A stretch of DNA of 64,000 nt from Palsa-744 sp036498265. GTDB lineage: Bacteria; Actinomycetota; Thermoleophilia; Solirubrobacterales; Solirubrobacteraceae. A program made the translations under genes and the position numbers. The notes below the pieces were generated by a model. The model saw only the letters and a list, made by a program, of their open reading frames with translations, did no database searches and was not told where the DNA came from. The stretch covers positions 195,096 through 259,095 of the forward strand of contig DASYFT010000018.1 in the NCBI GenBank assembly GCA_036498265.1, read 5' to 3'. Below are positions 8,131 through 16,013 of this stretch, piece after piece (position 1 is the first letter of the stretch; each line of letters begins with the position of its first letter).

Positions 8131-9516
8131 ATGGACGGGCCCCCATCGGTCGGGATCATCGGAGCCGGAGTGAGCGGCCTGACGGCCTGCAAGGCGCTGT
8201 CCGACTTCGGCGTTCCCCACACCTGCTTCGAGGCCTCGGACGAGGTCGGCGGAAACTGGTACTTCCAGAACCCCAACGGCGTCTCCTCGGCGTACAGGTC
8301 GCTGCACATAGACATCTCCAAGCCGTCGATCTCCTTCCGCGACTTCCCGATGCCTGACCGCTACCCGGACTACCCGCACCACTCGCACATCTTCGAGTGG
8401 CTCCGCGACTACGCCGACGCGTTCGCGTTGCGCGAGAGGATCCGCTTCAACACCCGGGTCACGCACGTCCAGCGAGGCCCCCAGGGCGGATGGCAGCTCT
8501 CGCTCGAGGACGGCGGCGGCGAGACGTTCGACGCCCTGCTGGTCTGCAACGGCCACCACTGGAACCCGCGCTACCCCGACTTCCCCGGCAGCTTCGACGG
8601 TCAGGAGATCCACTCCCACGACTACGTCGACCCGAGCACCCCGCTGGACCTCTACGGCAAGCGCGTGCTCGTCGTGGGGATCGGCAACAGCGCGGTCGAC
8701 ATCGTCTCCGAGCTGGCTCGCAAGACGGTCGCCGAGACGGTCTTCCTCTCCACCCGCTCCGGGGCCTACGTCGTGCCCAAGTACCTCTTCGGCAAGCCGG
8801 CCGACCAGGTCGTGAAGACGAACCCGAGGCTGCCGGCGACGCTGCAGCGCCGGCTCGCCCGGGCACTGCCGCGGATCTTCTCCGGACGGATGGAGGACTT
8901 CGGGCTGCCGACCCCCAACCACAACTTCCTGGACGCCCACCCGACCGTCTCGAGCGAGCTGCTCGGGCGCCTCGGGGCCGGGGACGCAGTCGGCAAGGGG
9001 GACGTGGCGGAGCTGCTCGGCGACCGCGTGCGCTTTGCCGACGGCAGCGTTGAGCCATTCGACGTGATCATCTACGCCACGGGCTACAACGTCAGCTTCC
9101 CGTTCTTCGATCCCGACTTCCTCGCGGCCCCCGAGAACGTGCTGCCGCTCTACAAGCGGATGCTGAAGCCCGGGCTGGACGACCTCGCGTTCATCGGCCT
9201 TGGGCAGCCGATCCCCACGATCTTCCCGTTCTCCGAGATCCAGTCCAAGGTGGCCGCCCGCTGGCTGAGCGGCGACTGGGCGCCACCGCCGCAGCCCGAG
9301 ATGGAAGCCGAGATCCGGCGCGATGAGGCGTTCCACACCGGTCACTTCCTCAACAAGCCGCGTCACACGATGCAGCTCGAGTGGTACGCCTTCCAGCACG
9401 AGCTGATGACGCGCTCGATCCCGCTGGGTCAGGCGCGGGCGCGCTCGGGAGCGCCGACGGGGCGTGACACCGCCGGACGGGCCGCCGCGCTGAGCGCTTC
9501 GCCGCAGCCGGCATGA
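8131..9516 (+). CDS. Flavin-containing monooxygenase (FMO-like)
   Basis: A 461-residue class B flavin monooxygenase. It has the N-terminal FAD motif GIIGAGVSGL, the FMO-type EVGGNWYFQNPNG, the second dinucleotide (NADPH) site VLVVGIGNSAVDIVSEL, and the late ATGYNVSFPF that marks FMO and Baeyer-Villiger-like enzymes. It would use NADPH and O2 to oxygenate a nucleophilic N, S or carbonyl substrate that I cannot name. The last codons overlap the next gene by 4 nt (ATGA), so the alpha/beta hydrolase is translationally coupled. The pair may oxygenate a ketone to an ester and then hydrolyse it. Translation is probably leaderless. Confidence 0.92.
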   Translation: MDGPPSVGIIGAGVSGLTACKALSDFGVPHTCFEASDEVGGNWYFQNPNGVSSAYRSLHIDISKPSISFRDFPMPDRYPDYPHHSHIFEWLRDYADAFALRERIRFNTRVTHVQRGPQGGWQLSLEDGGGETFDALLVCNGHHWNPRYPDFPGSFDGQEIHSHDYVDPSTPLDLYGKRVLVVGIGNSAVDIVSELARKTVAETVFLSTRSGAYVVPKYLFGKPADQVVKTNPRLPATLQRRLARALPRIFSGRMEDFGLPTPNHNFLDAHPTVSSELLGRLGAGDAVGKGDVAELLGDRVRFADGSVEPFDVIIYATGYNVSFPFFDPDFLAAPENVLPLYKRMLKPGLDDLAFIGLGQPIPTIFPFSEIQSKVAARWLSGDWAPPPQPEMEAEIRRDEAFHTGHFLNKPRHTMQLEWYAFQHELMTRSIPLGQARARSGAPTGRDTAGRAAALSASPQPA

Positions 9517-10454
9517 CCGCCGTCGAGTTCGAGAGCGGCGGCGTTCGCTGCGCCGGCATCCACCTGGCGGGCGAGGGCTCGGACTTCGCCGGCGATGACG
9601 GGCGCCGCGCGTGCGTGGTCCTCGCCAACGGCTTCGGCGCGACGGTGGACTCGGGCCTCGAGCCCTACGTCGAGCACTTCGCGGGGGCGGGCATCGACGC
9701 GCTCGCATTCGACTACCGGCACTTCGGCGCGAGCGGCGGGGAGCCGCGGCAGCTGGTCTCGATCCCGCGCCAGCTCGAGGACTACGCCGCGGCGATCGCC
9801 TTCGCCCGCTCGCTCGAGGGCGTCGACCCCGACCGGATCGTCGTGTGGGGATCCTCCTACGCCGGCGGGCACGCCGTCCAGGTTGCGGTCGCGGACGGGC
9901 GCGCCGCCGCCGTCATCGCCCAGATACCTGCCATGGACGGCCTGGCGACACTCGCGGCGGCCGCCCGCTACGCCGGCCCGCTCCACCTCGCCCGGCTGAC
10001 CCTCGCCGGCCTGCGCGACGCGGCGGCGGCGATTCGCGGCCGCCCGCCCGTCACGATCCCGGTCGTGGGGCCCCCTGGCAGCGTCGCCGCGATGACCACC
10101 CCCGACTCCGAGCCCGGCTACCGCTCGATCGCGGGTCCGTCCTGGCGCAACGAGGTCGCGGCGCGGATCGTGCTGAGGACGGCCGCCTACCGGCCGGGCC
10201 TGCAGGCCGATCGCCTGCCGTGCCCGATGCTCGTGCAGATCGCAGACCGAGACGGCGTCGCGCCCGTCAAGGCCGCACAGGACGCCGCCTGGCGCGCCAC
10301 CGGCCGCGCAGAGGTGCGCACCTATCCGATCGGTCACTTCGAGATCTACACCGGCGAGCCCTTCGAGCGTGCCATGGCCGACCAGCTCCACTTCCTGCGC
10401 CGCCACGTGGGCGCCGGCCGGGGGCAGCGCGCGGCAGAGGCGCCGGCCGTCTAG
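9513..10454 (+). CDS. Alpha/beta-hydrolase
   Basis: A 313-residue serine hydrolase. Visible features are the oxyanion-hole strand VVLANGFGA, FDYRHFGASGGEPRQ, the nucleophile elbow GSSYAGG (Ser at about residue 112), an alpha-helical cap in the middle, the acidic residue in VQIADRDGV, and the catalytic His in YPIGHFEIYTGEPF. This is the family's usual order. It has no signal peptide. The start codon overlaps the stop of the monooxygenase (ATGA), which implies joint expression and possibly sequential action on the same substrate. The substrate (ester, lactone, acyl-CoA or C-C bond) is unknown. Confidence 0.9.
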   Translation: MTAVEFESGGVRCAGIHLAGEGSDFAGDDGRRACVVLANGFGATVDSGLEPYVEHFAGAGIDALAFDYRHFGASGGEPRQLVSIPRQLEDYAAAIAFARSLEGVDPDRIVVWGSSYAGGHAVQVAVADGRAAAVIAQIPAMDGLATLAAAARYAGPLHLARLTLAGLRDAAAAIRGRPPVTIPVVGPPGSVAAMTTPDSEPGYRSIAGPSWRNEVAARIVLRTAAYRPGLQADRLPCPMLVQIADRDGVAPVKAAQDAAWRATGRAEVRTYPIGHFEIYTGEPFERAMADQLHFLRRHVGAGRGQRAAEAPAV

Positions 10455-10485
10455 CTCGACGTCGCCGCGTGCCGTCGGCATCGCG

Positions 10486-11145
10486 TCAGACCAGGCTGCC
10501 GATCCCGTGAAGGGCGGCGCTGCCGAGCACCACCTCGAGAACGACGCCCGCCGCGCCGACGATCAGGGCGACCACCACGACGATGAAGTCCTCGAGCAGC
10601 ACGCCGAGCGACAGCAGCACGACGCCGAGCGCCGGCAGCGTGTCCAGCCCGGTGAAGGGCGGAGCCACGAAGGCCGCGACGCTGCCGCCCACGACGAGCA
10701 AGCCGAAGACGGCGTTGCTGAGGCGATGGTCGAACAGGAAGGTCAGCCGGGGACGGGATATGCGCTCGAGCCGGTGGATCCAGCGGATGAGGGCGTTCAC
10801 GAACCGCTGCTGCCTCTTGCCTGCCAGCTCCAGCCGCCGCCAGCGCTCCGGCAGCCATATCCGGTCTCGCCCGATGATGAGCTGGAGCGCCACCAGGACG
10901 GCCACCGCCTCGAACACGTGGGTCGCACCGCCCGTCGGCAGCGGCAGCGCCGGCACGCCCAGCAGCAGCACGAAGAGGAGCGCGAAGCCCTTGTCGCCGA
11001 AGACATCGATCAGCCCCCCGAGGCTCTTCTCGCCCTCGCCGCCGAGCCAGCGCTCTATCTGGTCGCTGACCCTCTCCGGCCGTCCGGCGGCGGCAGTCGC
11101 GGCTGACGCCGAGGACGGGGCCGGTGCCTGCGGCGTCTGCTCCAT
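10486..11145 (-). CDS. ExoD-like exopolysaccharide synthesis membrane protein
   Basis: A 219-residue membrane protein of the ExoD family. The family layout is visible: a soluble helix (RVSDQIERWLGGEGEKSLGG) ending in IDVFGDKGFALLFVLLLGVPALPLPTGG, then a long amphipathic region (GRDRIWLPERW...RWIHRLERISRPRL), then two or three C-terminal transmembrane helices. ExoD was first linked to exopolysaccharide production and alkali tolerance in rhizobia; its biochemical role is unresolved. A TATCGT -10-like box lies 9 nt before the ATG, giving at most a very short leader. The convergent hydrolase gene ends 31 bp away. Confidence 0.85.
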   Translation of the reverse strand: MEQTPQAPAPSSASAATAAAGRPERVSDQIERWLGGEGEKSLGGLIDVFGDKGFALLFVLLLGVPALPLPTGGATHVFEAVAVLVALQLIIGRDRIWLPERWRRLELAGKRQQRFVNALIRWIHRLERISRPRLTFLFDHRLSNAVFGLLVVGGSVAAFVAPPFTGLDTLPALGVVLLSLGVLLEDFIVVVVALIVGAAGVVLEVVLGSAALHGIGSLV

Positions 11146-11542
11146 CCCGGCTGGACGATAGCGCCCGGCGACGGTGACTCACCTCACACACGGCGGGGCG
11201 ACGGCGCGCCATTCTCCACTCAGCACAAACGTCTGAACGCGGTGGCCGATGGGGGGTGGGGCCGGGCCGCATCACGACGGGGGACCGCTCCGGACCTCCG
11301 GCCCCTGCGCTCTGCTGGGGGCCTTGGTGGAGCATCCGGGGCGGTCCCATCCCTCGGACAGCGCTGAGGGGGGATCAGCGTTTGCCCACATCCCACTCTA
11401 GCCCCAGATCGGGCAGATGCGGGCACACCGCCGGCGGCCTCGCCGCGCGTCGCGGCTGTGCAGGGCGGCGCCCGGCACGGGTTTCGCGCGAGCCCGTTCG
11501 GGGTAGAGCCACGGACCTGGGAGACGGGCGAAAGGGGAACGT
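11146..11542. other. 397-bp intergenic region between divergent genes
   Basis: No convincing gene lies here: the frames are short, start poorly and lack domain features. The left end carries the TATCGT box for the ExoD-like gene. The right end carries the AAGGGGA ribosome-binding site and GTG start of the protease. The middle is G-rich (a GGGGGGTGGGGCCGGG stretch near 11250), and I see no clear RNA element or operator. Confidence 0.5.
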
Positions 11543-14500
11543 GTGAACGGGGGATGGCGGCCGGCGCGGTGGCGCGCGCGGACGGCGGCAGTGGCGGTGG
11601 CGATGGCAGGGTGCGCGCTCGGGGGCGCCGGCGGGATGGCCTCGACGACAGCAGCGAGCGGGGCTGAATGCGGCGGCTTCGAGAACCCCTGCTCGAACGA
11701 AACCGCGCAGCAGTTCGGCTACGGCAGCGTGCAGCGGCAGGACACGCCCAACGACCCCAACTACGACCAGTCGGAGCCCGACACCCAGCAGCCTCCGGCC
11801 AACCGCTCCTCGAACTTCTACGACGAGCGCTTCGACCTGTTCGGCTTCCCCTCGCAGCTGACCCCGAACGCGATCTACTCGGTCGGACCGAACGCGGGCA
11901 AGCCGATGGTCGCGGGCTTCAACGCGGCCGGCGCCTGGAAGGCGGAGCGGGGGCGCCCGGAAGCCGTCGTCGCCATCCTCGACACCGGCATCGACTGGAG
12001 CCAGCCGGGGCTTCGCGACAAGGTCCGGCTGAACACCGGAGAGCTGCCCTACCCCGAGCGCTCGGACGGCTCATCCTGCGGAGCGTATGACTGCAACTCC
12101 GACGGCGTAGTCAACGTCGAGGACTACGCCCACGACCCACGCGTGAGCCTCTCCTACGCGGGTCGCATCGGCCCCGCCGGGCTGATGACCGCCCAGGACC
12201 TCATCCACGCGTTCGGGGACTGCCAGATCGACCCGACGAGCCACCTGACGGTGCAGTGCGTGGCGGGCCAGCACTTCGACAACGACGGCAACGGCTTCGC
12301 CAACGACATCGCGGGCTGGAACTTCTTCGACAACAACAACGACCCCACCGACCTGTCGAGCTACTTCGCCGCCCACCACCACGGCACGGGTCGCGCACTG
12401 GACGCGACCGAGCAGGGCAACGACGGACAGGGCTCGATCGGCGTCTGCCCGCACTGCCAGGTGATGCCGGTTCGCATCTGGGACACGTTCGTCGCGGACG
12501 CCAACAGCTTCGCGCTCGGCATCGTGTACGCGACCGACAACGGCGCCAAGGTGATCGAGGGCGCGGACGGCAGCCTCTACCACTCGGCGTTCTCGGAAGC
12601 TGCGTCCCAGTACGCCTACGACCACGGTGCGGTGCAGACCTTCTCGGGCGACGACCTCAACACGGGCAACCACAACTACCCGGCGAACTACGGGCACGCG
12701 ATGCTGATCCAGGGCACCGTCCCGGACACCGTCGGCCTCGGCACCGACTCGAGCCAGTGGCTCCAGGGCGAGCGGCTGTGCGGAGCGAGCGGCCAGCCCG
12801 CGTGCCTCGGCTCCAACGCGCCCGTCGGCACGTTCTTCCGCGGCGCCAACACCACGCAGTACGGCGGCAAGAGCTCGATCGCGATGGAGGGCCCGACCGG
12901 CTCGGTCAACACGAGCAAGGCAGCCGGCGCCGCGGCGCTCGTCGTCAGCGCAGGCCTCGACCACGGCGTCACGCTGCGTCCCGACGAGACGCGGGAGCTG
13001 TTGGAGCAGACCGCGGAGCGCGCACTCGCCGGCAACACCGAAGGTGCCGGCGTGGCGGACCCCGGGGCCAACCCGGCGCTCCCGCCGGACGAGCAGTGGA
13101 CACCGCACTTCGGCTGGGGCCGCGCCAACCTCGGCGCGGCGGTGGGTGCCGTGATGAGCGGCGACATCCCGCCCGAGGCCGCGATCGGCTCCCCCGACTG
13201 GTACGCGCCGCTCACCGGCGCGAGCACCGAGATCACGGGGCTTGCGCGGGCGCGCTTCGCGACCGGCGGCCAGTTCCACTGGAAGCTGATGTGGGGTCCC
13301 GGCGAGGCACCGTCGTCGTGGACGACCGTTCGCGAAGGAGACTCGAGCGGCACGGTGAGCGACTTCGGCTCGATCGACCTGAACGAAGTTCGCAGGGCGC
13401 TCGCGACCTACGTCGTCCCGCCCGACCCGGGTGGCCCCACCTTCGCCCCGGGCGAGCCCAACCCCTTCCAGCACGAGTTCACCGTGCAGCTCGAGGTGAA
13501 CGGCCATGGCATCCCGCTCACCGGCATCGACCGGCGCGTGCTGGACACGTTCAGCGACCCGACGCTCTCTCCCGGCTATCCCAAGCGCCTCGGGACGGGC
13601 GGCGAATCGCCGACCCGCTACGCCGACCTCAACGGGGACAACGTCCAGGAGCTGATCGTTCCGACCGAGGACGGGCTCGTCCACGCGTATGAGCCGAACG
13701 GCACCGAGCTGCGCGGCTGGCCGGTGCGCACCGAAACCCAGCAGGCCGCGACGGGGCACTCGGGGTCCCCCGGGCTTGCGGCGCTCGGCCTGCCACGCGA
13801 GCCCCCCCGCGGCCCGCTGATCGCAGATCTGGCAGGCAACGGGCGGTCGGATGTGATCGTGGCCGCCGGCACGCACGTGTACGCCTGGCTCGCCGACGGC
13901 AAGCCCGTGACCGGCTTCCCCGTGTCGTCGAACAGCGCCTTCTGCGGGCCGGCGCTCGAGACCTCGAGCAGCCATCCCAAGTGCGGCTTCCTCGCGGCGC
14001 CCGCTCTCGCCCATCTCGAAGGCTTCGCCAAGAAGCCCGACATAGTGGAGCCGAGCCTCGACGGCCACCTCTACGCCTGGAGGACCAACGGCACCCCGGT
14101 GAAGGGCTATCCGGTCGCCCTGGTCGACCCGGCCGAAGTCGCGGCGGGCCGCCAGATGGTGGCTGAGTCGATCAACGACGCGGCGGTCGGAGACCTCACG
14201 GGGTCCGGACACGACGACGTGGTCGTGGCGAGCAACGAGGTCTACGGCGCACCCGAAGGCGGCACGGACGTGAGCTTCGCGGGCGTCACCGCGGCGGCCG
14301 CGGGATCGAGCGGGCGCCTCTACGCGATCGAGGGGGCGACGGGTCACATCATGCCCGGATGGCCCGTCTCGATGCCGGGCATCATCCAGAACGTGCTGCC
14401 GCTCGTCGGCCCCGGCCAGGACGCGGCGATCGCGAGCATCGGCGGACAGACGACGATCGTCGCCTCCGTGACCGGCGGGGCGCTCGAGGAGCTCTCCCCC

Positions 14501-15379
14501 ACCGGCCAGGTGATCCGTACGATGCAGCAGACCGGCTCGCAGGCCTTCGGCGCGGCCTCCGACGCGACTGATCGCAGCGCCGCGATCAACCTGTTCGAGT
14601 CGGCGTCGATCGGCGACCTGCTGGGGGCCGGAACCCCGGACGTGGTCAAGTACGAGCTGTCGCTCGGCCAGGCCGCGAACCTTCTCCTGGTCGGGCAGAA
14701 CTTCCCCTACAACCACCTGATCGGGGCCTTCGACGGCTCCACGGGCGCCACGCTCCCCGCCTTCCCGACGATCACCGACGACTACCAGTTCCTCTCGTCG
14801 AACGACATCGCCAAGATCGAACCGGCCCTGCCGAGCAACCAGATCCTCGCCGGGACGGGACTCGGGCTTCTCCACGCCTACGACGGCGCCAGTGGCCTCG
14901 ACGTCCCCGGCTTCCCGAAGCAGACGGGCGGCTGGCTCACCGCCCCGGCGGCGCTCGGCTTCGACGGCCGCATGGCGGACATGACCCGCGAGGGCTACCT
15001 CTTCCAGTGGCAGACCCAGGCCCCGGCATGCCAGGGCCAGTGGCCGACGTTCCGCCACGACCAGCAGAACAGCGGCAACTACAACCACGACGGCACCCCG
15101 CCGAACGCGCCGTCGGCGATGAGCATCTCGGCGCTCGGCGGAGGGATGTACAGGCTGACCTTCACGGCGCCCGGCGACAACGGCCCGTGCGGGACGCCGG
15201 CGTCCTACATCTCCCACCTCAACGGCAAGCTCGTCGACCTCGGCATCGGGCCGCCGGTCCAGGGGGGCACGACGTTCAGCACGACGATCTCGCTGCCCTC
15301 CGGGTCACGGCGCCTGGTAATACAGGCGCGCGATGCGGCCGGCAACGTCGGGCCGCCGACCGCCGTGGCGATCCCCTAG
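11543..15379 (+). CDS. Large secreted subtilisin-family (S8) peptidase with FG-GAP/propeller repeats
   Basis: A 1278-residue exported protein. A signal peptide (ARTAAVAVAMAGCALGGAGG) precedes a Pro/Asn-rich pro-region and an S8 domain. The putative triad is Asp147 in VAILDTGIDW, His280 in HHHGTGRAL and Ser458 in GSVNTSKAAGAAALV. The canonical HGTH and GTSMAAP boxes are therefore degenerate (HGTG and NTSKAAG), and the oxyanion position reads FSGDD rather than AAGN. From about 690 to 1160, FG-GAP/VCBS-type repeats (LNGDNVQELIVPTEDG, LTGSGHDDVVVASN) suggest a beta-propeller. The C-terminus resembles a fibronectin-like strand domain. The GTG start is supported by AAAGGGGA upstream. It may be a weak or inactive protease. 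Confidence 0.88.
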   Translation: MNGGWRPARWRARTAAVAVAMAGCALGGAGGMASTTAASGAECGGFENPCSNETAQQFGYGSVQRQDTPNDPNYDQSEPDTQQPPANRSSNFYDERFDLFGFPSQLTPNAIYSVGPNAGKPMVAGFNAAGAWKAERGRPEAVVAILDTGIDWSQPGLRDKVRLNTGELPYPERSDGSSCGAYDCNSDGVVNVEDYAHDPRVSLSYAGRIGPAGLMTAQDLIHAFGDCQIDPTSHLTVQCVAGQHFDNDGNGFANDIAGWNFFDNNNDPTDLSSYFAAHHHGTGRALDATEQGNDGQGSIGVCPHCQVMPVRIWDTFVADANSFALGIVYATDNGAKVIEGADGSLYHSAFSEAASQYAYDHGAVQTFSGDDLNTGNHNYPANYGHAMLIQGTVPDTVGLGTDSSQWLQGERLCGASGQPACLGSNAPVGTFFRGANTTQYGGKSSIAMEGPTGSVNTSKAAGAAALVVSAGLDHGVTLRPDETRELLEQTAERALAGNTEGAGVADPGANPALPPDEQWTPHFGWGRANLGAAVGAVMSGDIPPEAAIGSPDWYAPLTGASTEITGLARARFATGGQFHWKLMWGPGEAPSSWTTVREGDSSGTVSDFGSIDLNEVRRALATYVVPPDPGGPTFAPGEPNPFQHEFTVQLEVNGHGIPLTGIDRRVLDTFSDPTLSPGYPKRLGTGGESPTRYADLNGDNVQELIVPTEDGLVHAYEPNGTELRGWPVRTETQQAATGHSGSPGLAALGLPREPPRGPLIADLAGNGRSDVIVAAGTHVYAWLADGKPVTGFPVSSNSAFCGPALETSSSHPKCGFLAAPALAHLEGFAKKPDIVEPSLDGHLYAWRTNGTPVKGYPVALVDPAEVAAGRQMVAESINDAAVGDLTGSGHDDVVVASNEVYGAPEGGTDVSFAGVTAAAAGSSGRLYAIEGATGHIMPGWPVSMPGIIQNVLPLVGPGQDAAIASIGGQTTIVASVTGGALEELSPTGQVIRTMQQTGSQAFGAASDATDRSAAINLFESASIGDLLGAGTPDVVKYELSLGQAANLLLVGQNFPYNHLIGAFDGSTGATLPAFPTITDDYQFLSSNDIAKIEPALPSNQILAGTGLGLLHAYDGASGLDVPGFPKQTGGWLTAPAALGFDGRMADMTREGYLFQWQTQAPACQGQWPTFRHDQQNSGNYNHDGTPPNAPSAMSISALGGGMYRLTFTAPGDNGPCGTPASYISHLNGKLVDLGIGPPVQGGTTFSTTISLPSGSRRLVIQARDAAGNVGPPTAVAIP

Positions 15380-15440
15380 GGCGCGGCGAGGTGCACCAGC
15401 GACGCACAGAGCCGAGATCTCGCACGAGGGGCACAGGCGC

Positions 15441-15935
15441 ATGAGCAGGGCATGGAAGCTGGTGCGCCTGGCCGCGGCGACGGCCGGCCTGGTGGCGCTC
15501 ACCGGCTCGCCGGCCGCGGGTGCGACGTTCCGGGCCGGCGCCGCCAGCATCGACATCACGCCGCCGCCCTACACCGCGGCATCCGACGCCGCCTTCGTGC
15601 CCGCGCTGCAGCAGCTGCTCGCCTCGGCCCCCGGATCGAAGGTCGAGCCGGGGCTCTACCTCGACGCCGGCGGCCGACTCTCCGACAGCCCGTTCGCAAG
15701 CGCCTCCTTCGGAGGGGCGGTCGGCGTCGAGGTGGTGCCCCCCAGCGGCGGCGCGCCGCAGAAGCTCCTCCTCGGGCGCAACGCGACCGGCTGGGCGACG
15801 TTCGACGCGCTGCCGGATCCCGGGACCGCCGGCACGTCGCTGCCCTACTCGGTGAGAACCGCAGGAGTCGTGCTGAACAGCGGGCGGCCGCTGCTCGTGG
15901 ACGTCTTCGCCGGTGCGCGCGCGCTCCCTCACTGA
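15441..15935 (+). pseudogene. Short exported protein resembling a truncated neutral/alkaline ceramidase-like protein
   Basis: A 164-residue frame with a clear signal peptide (VRLAAATAGLVALTGSPAAG), followed by FRAGAASIDITPPPYTAASD. The phrase AGAASIDITPP is the characteristic beginning of neutral/alkaline non-lysosomal ceramidase-type proteins, which are normally 400-700 residues. Here the sequence jumps to an unrelated-looking beta-rich tail (KLLLGRNATGWATFDALP) and stops. I see no continuation of the catalytic domain in any downstream frame before the next gene at 16014. Either this is a deletion derivative or a small secreted protein reusing the leader. The ATG at 15441 is chosen for the signal peptide. 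It lies 61 bp after the protease gene. Confidence 0.5.
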
Positions 15936-16013
15936 CGGCCGCGCAGCTGCTGGACCTCTGCGGCCGGAGCGGCCGGACATCTCGCGGCCGCCCTTGACAG
16001 CCTCGTCAATGTG

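Noticed and set aside
11146..11542. Possible small genes in the longest intergenic gap
   Set aside because: The frames present (for example 11256-11546) have poor starts, no ribosome-binding site, no codon bias and no recognisable sequence.
12071..15217. Minus-strand open frame of 1048 codons opposite the S8 protease gene
   Set aside because: It is Arg/Ala/Val/Gly-rich with no domain features and lies wholly antisense to a frame with a signal peptide, protease motifs and repeats. Long antisense frames are expected at this GC content.
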